Source of the DNA: Mycolicibacterium sp. S2-37
GTDB taxonomy: Bacteria; Actinomycetota; Actinomycetes; Mycobacteriales; Mycobacteriaceae
DNA length: 64,000 nt
NCBI RefSeq assembly: GCF_017352375.1
Contig: NZ_JAFEVR010000007.1
Span: forward strand, 62,001 to 126,000
Direction: 5' to 3'
This document shows positions 47,614-55,739 of this stretch, piece after piece. Below the pieces are notes generated by a model. It searched no databases. It had not been told where the DNA came from and saw only the letters and a program-made list of their open reading frames with translations. A program made the position numbers and the translations under genes. The first letter of the stretch is position 1. Every line of letters begins with the position of its first letter.

Positions 47614-48142
47614 CCGCCCGGTCGGCCGCAATCCATCGGGCACAGACGAACTCGCGGTTGACCGCGGATTCGGCGAGCGTCCACTCCGAACGAACCGGCA
47701 GCACCCGCGACCCCGCACCGAGCGAGCACGGCGCGTAGGTCACGACCATCTCGTCGATCAGTCCCGCGGTGACGAACTGTGCGGCGGTCTCGCCGCCGCC
47801 GACCACCCACAGGTCCTTACCCGCCGCCGCGGAGACCAGCTCGGGATACAGGTCGCGCACGTCACCGGAGAACGTCCGCACCGGGTGGCCGTCGGCGATG
47901 ATCTGCGGCCGGCTGGTCATCACCCAGCTCGGCTGGGTGTACGGCCACGCAGCCCGCTCGTGCTCCACGATCCACTCATAGGTGGCCGAACCCATCACCA
48001 GCGCACCGATATTCGCGATGAACGCGTCGTAGTTGAACGGCCCGGTCTCGTCGATGTCGCGGGACATCAGCCAGTCCAGGCTGCCCGCGTCGTCGACGAT
48101 GTAGCCGTCCAGGCTCGACGCCGTGTAGTACACGCATGCCAT
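47603..48142 (-). CDS. RibD C-terminal/dihydrofolate-reductase-like protein
   Basis: 179 aa. MACVYYTASSLDGYIVDDAGSLDWL is the typical N-terminus of the RibD_C (PF01872) family, with ALVMGSATYEWI and DLWVVGGGETAAQFVTAGLIDEMVVTYAP in the NADPH-binding part. These proteins use NADPH to reduce pterin- or riboflavin-like substrates; many small members have no known role. It follows the AraC-DinB gene with 1 bp between its start and that stop, so the two are co-transcribed. Confidence 0.88.
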   Translation of the reverse strand: MACVYYTASSLDGYIVDDAGSLDWLMSRDIDETGPFNYDAFIANIGALVMGSATYEWIVEHERAAWPYTQPSWVMTSRPQIIADGHPVRTFSGDVRDLYPELVSAAAGKDLWVVGGGETAAQFVTAGLIDEMVVTYAPCSLGAGSRVLPVRSEWTLAESAVNREFVCARWIAADRAVSR

Positions 48143-48143
48143 G

Positions 48144-49076
48144 TCAGTTCTCCCTCATCCATTCGAGCGGATCTCCGCGACGGGTGTTCACGCCGAGCCG
48201 GGCCAGCATCGACCGGGCGAGCTGGCGCCGGTGGGCGGCATAGGTCAGGACGTGCGCCACGATTCCGTTGAGCTGAAAGGATTCCGGTGGATCACAGAGT
48301 GCGTCGATCACGGTGTCGCCCATCCGGCCCGCCGCGGAGTACTCGGCGAGCATCGCCGTCCAGCGCTGTCCGACCCCGCGGTGCCGTTCGGCGAGTTCGG
48401 CGGGTGTCGTCGATGCGGCGCACACCCGGTCCGGGTAGTCGCGACCCTCGATCGTGGCCAACCAGACGTCCTTGGTCCACACCGTTGCGCACAGCACCGC
48501 ACCGATACCCGGCTCCGGACCATCCCAGTCCAGTACGAGGTGTCCCGGCCAGAGTTCCTGTCGCCATTGGTGTTCGGTGAGTCCGGCGGCCCGGTCGATC
48601 AGGTACGCGGTGTCGGCGACGTCATGGGCCACCATCAACCGGACGGTGTCGGACGCCGTCGGATCGGTACCGGCGACGCCGTCGCCGTCCAGCCACAGCG
48701 CCTGGGGCGGATGGAAGTGCAACCCGTTGGGCGCAGGCACCCGGAAGTCCACGTCGGCGGCCTGCGACGGCGGCACACCGAAGGTGCGGCGGAATGCCCG
48801 CGAGAACACCTCCGGTGACGACCACCCCTCCTCCGCTGCGACCACGGAGACGGCGTCGCCGCGGCGCAGTCGCCACGCCGCCCGTTCGAGGATGATGCGG
48901 CGGCGCAGGGCGGCCGGGGCTTCGCCGGTCAGCCTGCGCACCTCTCGGGAGAAGTGGAACTCCGAGGCGAAGCTGCTGCGCGCCATATCGCCGACGGCCG
49001 CGTTGTCGGCGTCCACGACGGCGTCGAGCAGCTCGCGCAGCCGGTCTCTGCGTGCGGGTGTCGCCTGCTCGTTCAC
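48144..49076 (-). CDS. AraC-type HTH fused to a DinB/mycothiol-transferase domain
   Basis: 310 aa from GTG 49076; the longer open frame upstream is antisense to a dehydrogenase and not real. Residues about 25-115 are an AraC/XylS helix-turn-helix pair (EFHFSREVRRLTGEAPAALRRRIILERAAWRL, SVVAAEEGWSSPEVFSRAFRRTFGVPP). Residues about 150-305 are DinB-like, with MVAHDVADTAYLI, HQWRQELWPG and NGIVAHVLTYAAHRRQLARSML, including metal-type His. DinB proteins include thiol S-transferases. The fusion suggests a regulator that senses or binds a small electrophile or thiol adduct. Divergent from the acyl-CoA dehydrogenase operon. Confidence 0.85.
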   Translation of the reverse strand: MNEQATPARRDRLRELLDAVVDADNAAVGDMARSSFASEFHFSREVRRLTGEAPAALRRRIILERAAWRLRRGDAVSVVAAEEGWSSPEVFSRAFRRTFGVPPSQAADVDFRVPAPNGLHFHPPQALWLDGDGVAGTDPTASDTVRLMVAHDVADTAYLIDRAAGLTEHQWRQELWPGHLVLDWDGPEPGIGAVLCATVWTKDVWLATIEGRDYPDRVCAASTTPAELAERHRGVGQRWTAMLAEYSAAGRMGDTVIDALCDPPESFQLNGIVAHVLTYAAHRRQLARSMLARLGVNTRRGDPLEWMREN

Positions 49077-49112
49077 AGCCACCGAGTATGGTCCGGATCC
49101 AACCGGAGGGAC

Positions 49113-50279
49113 ATGACGATTCCTGCTGAATTCGAGGCGCTGTGCGCCAACGACGCCGACCTGGCGACGCTGCGCACCGCCATCCGCGACTTCCTGGCCG
49201 CCGACCGCGCCGAGTTCGGCTGGCAACCCGCGGTCGACTGCTGGCTGGCGGCGTGGGATCCGGACTTCAGCGCACGGCTGGCGGCAGCGGGCTTCGTCGG
49301 GCTGACCGTTCCGGTCGAGTACGGCGGCCGGGGTCTGGGCCACCTGCACCGCTACGTGGTCACCGAGGAACTGCTCGCCCACGGCGCACCGGTGGCCGCA
49401 CACTGGATCGCCGACCGTCAGGTGGCGCCCGCGTTGTTGAGGTACGGCAACGAGGAGCAGCGGCGCCGGCTGCTGCCGCGTATCGCCGCGGGCACGCTGT
49501 ATTCGGCCATCGGGATGAGTGAGCACGGCGCCGGCTCCGATCTGGCCGCCGCGGCCACCCGGGCGTCGCGCGCCGAGGGCGGTTGGCGGCTCGACGGTAC
49601 GAAGGTGTGGACCAGCGGGGCGCATGTCGCACACCAGGTCGTAGTGCTGGCGCGGACGAGCCCGGTCGATCCGGACCATCGGCACGCCGGGTTCAGCCAG
49701 TTCATCGTCCGCACCGACGCGCCAGGGGTGACGATCAGCCCGATCGCGCTGATGAACGGTGAGCACCATTTCAACGAGGTCCTCTTCGACGGTGTGATCG
49801 TGCCCGAGGCGGATGTGCTCGGCGAGGTGGGCGACGGATGGCACCAGGTGACGGCGGAACTCGGCTTCGAACGCAGTGGGCCCGAACGTTTCCTGTCGAC
49901 GGCGCGGCTGATCCTGGAGGCGGTGGCGGCGCTCGGTCGCCAGGGTGTCGACGAGCGCACCGCCGCCGACGTCGGCGACCTCGTCGCGCGGGTGGTCTCG
50001 CTGCGCCAACTGTCCATCTCGGTCGCCCGGGAATTGTCGGCGGGCCGGGACGCGAACACCCGGGCGGCTCTGGTGAAGGATCTGGGCACGCGCTTCGAAC
50101 AGGAGTCGGTCGAGGTCGTCGCGGATCTGCTGGAGGTGCTCGACGAGGAGGCGCCCGAAGCGGTCCGGCTGCGGGAGCTGCTGGCGGTGGCGCGGCTGCA
50201 CGCGCCGCTGTTCACCTTGCGCGGCGGAACGAACGAGGTGCTGCGCGGTGTGGTGGCTCGCGGCCTGGGGGTCCGATGA
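49113..50279 (+). CDS. Acyl-CoA dehydrogenase, subunit-like (first of a pair)
   Basis: 388 aa from ATG 49113, with GGAGGG 3 nt upstream. The ACAD fold is complete: GLTVPVEYGGRGLG, YSAIGMSEHGAGSDLAAAATRA in the middle domain, HFNEVLFDGVIVPEADVLGEVGDGWHQVT, and the C-terminal TLRGGTNEVLRGVVARGLG at the FAD edge. It is followed by a shorter second dehydrogenase. Such adjacent pairs in mycobacteria often form alpha2beta2 heterotetramers, as with the cholesterol FadEs. A pair of this kind may act on a ring or branched acyl-CoA. Confidence 0.9.
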   Translation: MTIPAEFEALCANDADLATLRTAIRDFLAADRAEFGWQPAVDCWLAAWDPDFSARLAAAGFVGLTVPVEYGGRGLGHLHRYVVTEELLAHGAPVAAHWIADRQVAPALLRYGNEEQRRRLLPRIAAGTLYSAIGMSEHGAGSDLAAAATRASRAEGGWRLDGTKVWTSGAHVAHQVVVLARTSPVDPDHRHAGFSQFIVRTDAPGVTISPIALMNGEHHFNEVLFDGVIVPEADVLGEVGDGWHQVTAELGFERSGPERFLSTARLILEAVAALGRQGVDERTAADVGDLVARVVSLRQLSISVARELSAGRDANTRAALVKDLGTRFEQESVEVVADLLEVLDEEAPEAVRLRELLAVARLHAPLFTLRGGTNEVLRGVVARGLGVR

Positions 50280-50334
50280 GCGCTTGCGCGAAGAGCAAAA
50301 GGGTCCCGATGAGCGCTTGCGCGAAGAGCAAAGG
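50271..50334 (+). repeat. 32-bp tandem repeat with a coupling mini-ORF
   Basis: Two 32-bp units (50271-50302 and 50303-50334) differ by one inserted C and one deleted A. Each carries an AAAGGG-type site and ATGAGC. The ATG at 50276 overlaps the first dehydrogenase stop and opens a 22-codon frame whose TGA (50342-50344) overlaps the ATG (50341) of the second dehydrogenase. Confidence 0.9.
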
Positions 50335-50340
50335 GTCCCG

Positions 50341-51351
50341 ATGAACGACGAATTGCGCCGGCTGGTCGACGATCTCGGCCGCAGATCGTTCGACGCACAG
50401 CAGGGTCGGCGCACCCGTCCGGAGACACTGGACGGCGACCTGTGGCGTCATCTCGAGGAGACCGGGCTGAGTCGGCTGACCAGTGCGCAGGACGCCGGAC
50501 CGGCGGAATCGGCGATCGTGCTGGCCGGCCTTGCCCGCCACAGCGTGGCTGCGCCGGTGGCCGAAACCGACCTGCTCGCCGGGTGGTTGGCGGCCGGGGC
50601 CGGCCTCGACGTACCCGCCTCCGGTCCGCTGACGGTGGCCGCGTGTGCCGCCCAGATCGACCACGGCCGGTTGACCGGCATCGCCCACGAGGTGCCGTGG
50701 CCGCAGGATGCGACCGTGCTTCTGGCCGCCCGCACCGGCGACGCCCTCTACACCGCGGTGCTCGACGATCCGCGAATCACCGGATCGCACAACCTCGCCG
50801 GGGAACCCCGCGGCGCCGTGACAGTGGACGTCGCGGTCGACGACTGCCGCCGCCTGGATCCGGTGACCGGCGACGAGTTGACACTGCGCGGGGCGTGGGC
50901 GCGATGCGTCCAGACCGTCGGCGCCTTCGACGCCGCCCTGGAACTCACCGTCGCGCACACCCGGACCCGCGAGCAGTTCGGCCGACCGCTGAGCAGATTC
51001 CAGGCGGTGCAGCACGCGCTGGCCGCCATGGCGGGCGAGATCGAGCGTGCCCGCGCCACGGCCGACCTCGCGGTCGCCGCTGCCGTCGATCACGGATTCG
51101 GTTCGGCGCAGGCCGATTACGCGATCACGGCCGCCAAGGTGACGGTCGGCAGGGCAGTCGAGCCCGTCACCACCATCGCCCACCAGTTGCACGGAGCCAT
51201 CGGCGTGACGGCCGAGCATCCGTTGTGGCTGTCCACGATGCGGGCTCGCAGCTGGATCGATGAGTTCGGCAGCACCGCGCGCTATGCCCGCATACTCGGC
51301 CGGCGGGCGCTGGCCGCCGCGGATCCGTGGGACGTGCTGGTCGGCCCCTAG
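50341..51351 (+). CDS. Acyl-CoA dehydrogenase, second subunit-like
   Basis: 336 aa from ATG 50341, shorter than usual (about 380) at the N-terminal helical domain. HTRTREQFGRPLSRFQAVQHALAAMAGEIERARA is the C-terminal ACAD signature read as a whole, and HQLHGAIGVTAEHPLWL is the FAD contact loop. The middle domain lacks the usual clear SEPxAGS-type motif, so this may be the non-catalytic partner of the preceding gene. Translation is likely coupled through the tandem repeat. It meets the MarR gene tail to tail in a shared CTAG. Confidence 0.88.
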   Translation: MNDELRRLVDDLGRRSFDAQQGRRTRPETLDGDLWRHLEETGLSRLTSAQDAGPAESAIVLAGLARHSVAAPVAETDLLAGWLAAGAGLDVPASGPLTVAACAAQIDHGRLTGIAHEVPWPQDATVLLAARTGDALYTAVLDDPRITGSHNLAGEPRGAVTVDVAVDDCRRLDPVTGDELTLRGAWARCVQTVGAFDAALELTVAHTRTREQFGRPLSRFQAVQHALAAMAGEIERARATADLAVAAAVDHGFGSAQADYAITAAKVTVGRAVEPVTTIAHQLHGAIGVTAEHPLWLSTMRARSWIDEFGSTARYARILGRRALAAADPWDVLVGP

Positions 51352-51815
51352 CCCGAACCCGGGAAGTCCTGCATCGCAATCTTTTTGAGTTCCTCGCGAA
51401 GACGTGGCACCACGCTCTCGTCGATACCGAACTCCGCATCGCACGCCGCCGCCGCCTCGGCGGCGAAGGACAGCAGATCGTGACCCCGGTCGGTGAGCCG
51501 GGGATAGGCGGCCCGACCGCGGGTCTCGGTGACGACCGCGCCCAGATCCACCAGCTGGCCGATTGTGGCGTGCATGCTCTGCGGTGTCACGCGGGCACGT
51601 CGCGCCAAGTCGCTGTACGACAGCTCTGGGTTGCGCGCGAGATGCCCGATGGCACCGATGTGGCGCAACGTGACCTGCTGTTCGGCCAGTGCGGCTTCGA
51701 ACCGGCGCTGCGCGGACCGCCCCGCCGCGATCAGCATCATCGTCGTGCTCATGGCGACACCGGTGCCATCCGGCGCGCCGACGTCGCCGGCGCCGGGCTG
51801 GTCTGACTTCGGCAT
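51348..51815 (-). CDS. MarR-family regulator
   Basis: 155 aa. The winged-helix core is IGAIGHLARNPELSYSDLARRARVTPQSMHATIGQLVDLGAV, then the wing TRGRAAYPRLTDRGHDLL. An ATG later at MSTTMM is a possible shorter start. It is divergent from the DJ-1-like gene across 139 bp, where an inverted repeat overlaps a promoter -10, so it probably represses that gene and itself. Confidence 0.9.
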   Translation of the reverse strand: MPKSDQPGAGDVGAPDGTGVAMSTTMMLIAAGRSAQRRFEAALAEQQVTLRHIGAIGHLARNPELSYSDLARRARVTPQSMHATIGQLVDLGAVVTETRGRAAYPRLTDRGHDLLSFAAEAAAACDAEFGIDESVVPRLREELKKIAMQDFPGSG

Positions 51816-51889
51816 TCGTCGCTCCCCGTCGGTTGGCCGTCCGCATCGGCCCTCGACACCGTACCGTCGGCGGGCTGGCGGCCGACCCG

Positions 51890-51923
51890 TTGACCGTATT
51901 TAAGTCAAGCTGTTAGTCTGACT
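51890..51923 (+). promoter_or_regulatory. Promoter with overlapping MarR-type operator
   Basis: TTGACC (51890-51895), 18-nt spacer, TAGTCT (51914-51919) is a plausible sigma-A promoter for the DJ-1-like gene. AGTCA (51903-51907) and TGACT (51919-51923) form an inverted repeat over the -10, where a bound MarR dimer would stop RNA polymerase. Confidence 0.5.
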
Positions 51924-51954
51924 GAAGATATTCCACCGCGACAGGAGCCAGCAC

Positions 51955-52686
51955 ATGACCGACAGCCCAACCACGTTCGCTTTCGACTCCGAGCTGCCGC
52001 CGATCGAGGTGGGCATCCTGGTGTGCCCCGGCTACATGCCCGTCGACATCATCGGCGTCCACACGGTGTTCGGCACGACAGCCGGCGCCACGGTGCACCT
52101 GGTGTGGAAGAACCTGGACGAGGTCGTCGGATTCCCCACCTTCCCCACCCGCCCGACCACCACGTTCGCCGACTGCCCCGACACCCTCGACGTGCTGTGG
52201 ACCGGCGCGGTGGCCCCGGAGATCTACGAGGACACCGAAACGCTCGACTTCCTCGCCGATCGCGGCAGCCGGGCGCGCTGGGTCGGCGGCAACTGTGGGG
52301 GAACGCTGCTGCTGGCGGCGGCCGGTCTGCTCACCGGCTATCGCGCCACCAGCAATTTCCAGCAGAAGCACCTGCTGTCGCGCTTCGGGGCGACACCCGC
52401 GGACGGCAACGTCGTCGTCGACGGCAACCGCATCACCGCGGGTCCGCTCACCGGCAGCGTCGAGGCCGCGCTGTGGCTGGCTCGGGAGTTCTACGGCGAT
52501 GACGTGGCACGGGAGATGGAGCTGCAGGCCGAGTACGCACCGCAGCCGCTGTTCGGCGTCGGCCGCCCGGACCTGGCCGGTCCGCAGCTCACCCAGCGCG
52601 CGCTCGACCACACGGCGGCGCAGATGGCGCCCTTCAACGAGGCGATCGAACGCGCCGCGCAGAAACTCGCGGCCGCTGCCGTGTGA
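51955..52686 (+). CDS. DJ-1/PfpI-family protein
   Basis: 243 aa from ATG 51955 after ACAGGAG. The nucleophile elbow is WVGGNCGGTLLLAAAGLLTGYRAT with Cys114, and the N-terminal GILVCPGYMPVDIIGVHTVF is family-typical. The RATSN and TAGPLTGSVEAALWLARE segments resemble isonitrile-hydratase-like members and the sensor halves of GATase1-AraC regulators, but no HTH is attached. Possible role in handling small electrophiles. Linked to and probably controlled by the divergent MarR gene. Confidence 0.87.
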   Translation: MTDSPTTFAFDSELPPIEVGILVCPGYMPVDIIGVHTVFGTTAGATVHLVWKNLDEVVGFPTFPTRPTTTFADCPDTLDVLWTGAVAPEIYEDTETLDFLADRGSRARWVGGNCGGTLLLAAAGLLTGYRATSNFQQKHLLSRFGATPADGNVVVDGNRITAGPLTGSVEAALWLAREFYGDDVAREMELQAEYAPQPLFGVGRPDLAGPQLTQRALDHTAAQMAPFNEAIERAAQKLAAAAV

Positions 52687-52696
52687 CGGCCCGCCG

Positions 52697-53542
52697 TCAG
52701 CTGTCGAGGACCTCGTGCACCCGCTTCTCGATGTCGGTGCGCTCGCCCACGTCGGCCAGATCGATGCCGAACCGTTCGACGAGGGCATCGAGAACCTCTG
52801 CGGCGGTGTCGAACCGGATGCGTTCGGTGCCGCCGCCGGAGTGCACGGCCAGGTTGCGGCCCCGCATGTTCCAGCGGGCGTCGTCGGTGACCAGCGATGC
52901 GGTCAACCCGACGACGAACACCGACTTCGGATGGGTCGAGACGTACCAGCTGCCCACCTCGAGGTCGATACGGGGCTGAGGGCGGTCGGTGAACAGATAG
53001 AGCGGCCGCCACCGGTCGTTGATCAACGACTCCAGCACGTAGTCCTCTGGGCCGTCGGCGACCGTGCGAATCCGGTAGGGCTCGTGGCGCGTGGGCTGTT
53101 CGACGTCGGTCTCGAAACGGATCGGCGCTGACAGGGTCTGACCGCCGAATCCGACGTCGACCAGGAATCGGCCCTCGACATCGGGCACCCGCACCGCGAG
53201 CAGCTGGTGCGTCTGAGCGGGCAGCGCGTCGTCGTCCTTCATCCAGACCACCCGCCCGGCCAACCGCTCCACGCCGAACCCCGATGCCTCGAGGACGTAG
53301 CCCAGCAGACCGTTGTGTTCGTAGCAGTAGCCGCCGCGGCGGCGGTGCACCAGCTTGCCGGTCAACGCCGCGGCGCTCAGATCCGCAACCGGCACACCCA
53401 GCAGCGGGTCGAGGTTCTCGAACGGGATCGACCGGTTGTGTCCGGCGACGATCGCGTGCAGCATGTCCAGGCCGGCGCGACCGTCACCGGCGTAGCCGAT
53501 TCGGGCGAAATACGCGGGCACATCGACGGCTGGGGCGGTCAT
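52697..53542 (-). CDS. nat: Arylamine N-acetyltransferase
   Basis: 281 aa from ATG 53542; an upstream in-frame ATG at 53557 is less likely. The triad is clear: Cys73 in RRRGGYCYEHN, His112 in AQTHQLLAVR and Asp129 in VDVGFGG, nearly the Cys70-His110-Asp127 spacing of mycobacterial NAT. The enzyme transfers acetyl or propionyl groups from CoA to arylamines and hydrazines. In M. tuberculosis nat lies with cholesterol-catabolic genes (hsaABCD); here it stands outside that cluster beside a DJ-1-like gene. Confidence 0.93.
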   Translation of the reverse strand: MTAPAVDVPAYFARIGYAGDGRAGLDMLHAIVAGHNRSIPFENLDPLLGVPVADLSAAALTGKLVHRRRGGYCYEHNGLLGYVLEASGFGVERLAGRVVWMKDDDALPAQTHQLLAVRVPDVEGRFLVDVGFGGQTLSAPIRFETDVEQPTRHEPYRIRTVADGPEDYVLESLINDRWRPLYLFTDRPQPRIDLEVGSWYVSTHPKSVFVVGLTASLVTDDARWNMRGRNLAVHSGGGTERIRFDTAAEVLDALVERFGIDLADVGERTDIEKRVHEVLDS

Positions 53543-53575
53543 CGCCCCATAGTGCAACCTGAACCGCTGTTGAGG

Positions 53576-53836
53576 TCAAGCACGCGGCGGTTGGGGGTGG
53601 GGCAGCTGACCGTTCGCGTCGGCGTTCTCGGCGCCGGCGCGGTGGGCGCCCGGCGTCTCCGGCAGTTCGTGCTTGCCGCCGTCCGCGCGCCGACGCACCA
53701 CCAGCGCCACCACCGCGAGCACCCCCGCGCCGGTGAGGAGCACCGTCGGCCACATCAGCAGCTGCGCCAGCCACAGCCGCCGCTGCACTTTCACGATCCG
53801 TCGTTCAGCGCGTCCGACCTTGGCCAGCGTGTCCAT
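53576..53836 (-). CDS. Small single-pass membrane protein
   Basis: 86 aa from ATG 53836; GTG 53854 would overlap the preceding gene. A basic amphipathic N-terminus (AKVGRAERRIVKVQRRLWLAQ) leads to one membrane segment (LLMWPTVLLTGAGVLAVVALVV), then a hydrophilic Pro/His-rich tail. No family is recognised. It starts 4 bp after the stop of the next minus-strand gene, so the two are likely one operon. Confidence 0.7.
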   Translation of the reverse strand: MDTLAKVGRAERRIVKVQRRLWLAQLLMWPTVLLTGAGVLAVVALVVRRRADGGKHELPETPGAHRAGAENADANGQLPHPQPPRA

Positions 53837-53840
53837 GGCT

Positions 53841-54485
53841 TCACTGTTTCCCACCGGGTCCCGGCCGAAACCCCGGCGCCTCGACGATGGTCGTGGTCAC
53901 CGCGACGATCTGTGGGGTCGCCGGGGCGGAGGCGAACCCGAATTCGACCGGCGGATCGAGTCGTGTCAGCGCGCCCAGTGCGTCACCGCGGTAGCGGCCG
54001 GACACCGAGACGACGCGCCGCGACCGCCGCACGCCGTAGAACTCGCGCCTGCCGTTGCCGGCGGTTCCTGCGGTGTGGATGCCGCGCACCATCCGCGACG
54101 CCACCGGGTCGATGACACGCAGCCACCACGGTGTGACGGCCAACCGGGCCGGCACCAGCCGCAGCAGCAGATCCAGCGGTGCCGGGCCGCCGATGCCGAC
54201 GTCGAGGTCGAGCGGCGCACTGCGCACCAGGAGCCGGTCGGCCGAGAGGATGCCCTCGACCGGGGTCACCTCGACGCGGTCGAAGCGGTAGGTGGCGGCG
54301 ACGAAATCGGCCACCTGCCCGCTCGGCGCGATCAGCACCCGGTCCCCGTCGCGCTGGTGCACCATCACGTCGGTGAACGCGCCGAACGGCGAGCTCCGCC
54401 AGGCGCCGATCACCAGCCGTACGCCCGCCTCGGTGCCGACCCCGGCAATGTGACCGATGAAGATGTGTCTCAGCTGCCGGACCAC
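53841..54485 (-). CDS. Conserved hypothetical protein
   Basis: 214 aa from GTG 54485, which overlaps the echA1 stop by 16 bp. No membrane segment is obvious. HIFIGHIAGVGTEAGVRLVIGAWRSSPFGAFTDVMVH and VADFVAATYRFDRVEVTPV suggest a soluble alpha/beta protein, and a Arg-rich middle is present. I recognise no named family. Coupling to echA1 points to a shared, probably lipid-related, expression unit. Confidence 0.72.
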   Translation of the reverse strand: MVRQLRHIFIGHIAGVGTEAGVRLVIGAWRSSPFGAFTDVMVHQRDGDRVLIAPSGQVADFVAATYRFDRVEVTPVEGILSADRLLVRSAPLDLDVGIGGPAPLDLLLRLVPARLAVTPWWLRVIDPVASRMVRGIHTAGTAGNGRREFYGVRRSRRVVSVSGRYRGDALGALTRLDPPVEFGFASAPATPQIVAVTTTIVEAPGFRPGPGGKQ

Positions 54486-55249
54486 CGGGGCGGACGTTTC
54501 TCGGCGAACGCGGTGGCGCCCTCGATGGCGTCCTTGCTCGCGAACACCGGCATCAGGATCTTCATCTGCTCGGCGAACTGATTGTCCGGGGTCCAGCCGC
54601 GCGATTCGACGATGATCCGCTTGGTGGCGGCCACGGCCAGCGGGCCGTTGGCGGTGATACGCCCGGCCAGTTCGAGTGCGGCCTCCAGCGCACCGCCGGG
54701 TTCGGCGAGGACGTTGACCAGACCCAGTTCATGCGCCCGCTCGGCGGACAGGTTGTCACCGGTCAGGGCGAGCTCCATCGCGATGGCCGACGGGATGCGC
54801 TGGGGCAGCCGCAGCAGCCCGCCGCCGCCCGCGACCAGACCGCGCTTGACCTCGGGGATACCGAACGCCGATTCGCGCGAAGCCACGATCAGATCGGTCG
54901 CGAGCGCCAGTTCGGTACCGCCCGCGAGGGCGTAACCCTCGACGGCGGCGATCAGCGGTTTGGCCGGAGGCCGCTCGGTGAAGCCCAGGCCGCGGCCCTC
55001 GACGTCACAGCGCTCCCCGCGGGCGAACGCCTTGAGGTCCATCCCGGCGCAGAACGATCCACCGGCGCCGGTGACGACGCCCACCGACAGCCCGGGGTCG
55101 CCGTCGAGGCGGTCCATCGCATCGGCCAGGCCCTGACTCACCGCCAGGTTGACGGCGTTCTTGGCCTTGGGCCGGTTGATGGTGATGACGAGGATTCGGT
55201 CGCGCTGTTCGACCAGGACGGCGTCGTCGGTGTCGGCTGCTTCGCTCAC
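54470..55249 (-). CDS. echA1: Enoyl-CoA hydratase EchA1
   Basis: 259 aa from GTG 55249, close to Rv0222 (262 aa); the longer frame to 55816 is not protein-like. Crotonase fold with GSFCAGMDLKAFARG (oxyanion loop), KPLIAAVEGYALAGGTELALATDL, and ESAFGIPEVKRGLVAGGGGLLRLP, whose Glu in FGIPEV is the usual catalytic acid. It hydrates enoyl-CoA in beta-oxidation. It heads a minus-strand run with the hypothetical and membrane genes downstream. Confidence 0.92.
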   Translation of the reverse strand: MSEAADTDDAVLVEQRDRILVITINRPKAKNAVNLAVSQGLADAMDRLDGDPGLSVGVVTGAGGSFCAGMDLKAFARGERCDVEGRGLGFTERPPAKPLIAAVEGYALAGGTELALATDLIVASRESAFGIPEVKRGLVAGGGGLLRLPQRIPSAIAMELALTGDNLSAERAHELGLVNVLAEPGGALEAALELAGRITANGPLAVAATKRIIVESRGWTPDNQFAEQMKILMPVFASKDAIEGATAFAEKRPPRWSGS

Positions 55250-55292
55250 CCGGGTGATGCTAGCGCCCGGATTACAGTTCGGGCTGATGTTG

Positions 55293-55628
55293 TCATGTTC
55301 GGCCGCGCGCGGGAGTCTGGTTGGCGACGCCGTGGCGCAGCGGGGTGTTGGGTTCGGCGGCCGTCTTCTCCTGCACCGTCGAGCCGGTCGGCGTCGACGT
55401 GGCGCCCGGCGCGTTGCTCTGGTCGCCGCCGGACGGTTCGGCGCCCTGGTGCAGTTCCCGCAGGCGCGCGTGCAGGAACTCGAGCACCGGGATGCGGTTA
55501 CCGTGCGCGGTCTCGTGCTCGAAGAGCCTCTGCAGCTGGGGTTCCTCGAGCGAGCGGATGCGGTGCCGCAGGTCGGGCAGCGAGAGTTGGTCGTAGTCGG
55601 CGAGCGGAAGATCGTCGGGTTGAGCCAT
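55293..55628 (-). CDS. DUF8129-like conserved actinobacterial protein
   Basis: 111 aa. The N-terminal half LADYDQLSLPDLRHRIRSLEEPQLQRLFEHETAHGNRIPVLEFLHARLREL is the conserved helical module of actinobacterial proteins often labelled lipid-droplet-associated or DUF8129. The C-terminal half is disordered, rich in Ala, Thr, Pro. Divergent from the acyltransferase gene across 111 bp holding a KstR-type box. Function unknown. Confidence 0.72.
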   Translation of the reverse strand: MAQPDDLPLADYDQLSLPDLRHRIRSLEEPQLQRLFEHETAHGNRIPVLEFLHARLRELHQGAEPSGGDQSNAPGATSTPTGSTVQEKTAAEPNTPLRHGVANQTPARGRT

Positions 55629-55704
55629 GGGGCACGGGTGCCCGCCAGCGCGCCGCCGAAAACGGCGGTTGGGAAACTGAGTACAGGTCTGGGTACTCTA
55701 AAAC

Positions 55705-55718
55705 TAGAACACGTTTCA
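55705..55718. promoter_or_regulatory. KstR-type operator
   Basis: TAGAACACGTTTCA matches the established KstR pattern TnnAACnnGTTnnA at every fixed position. It is 21 bp before the start of the acyltransferase gene. KstR is the TetR repressor of the mycobacterial cholesterol regulon, so this gene and the following esterase may be sterol-inducible. Confidence 0.6.
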
Positions 55719-55739
55719 ATTTCGACTCGAGGAGGGCAC

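Noticed and set aside
50212..51846. Open frame of 544 codons on the minus strand
   Set aside because: Antisense to the second dehydrogenase and in a different frame from the MarR gene; no domain is visible.
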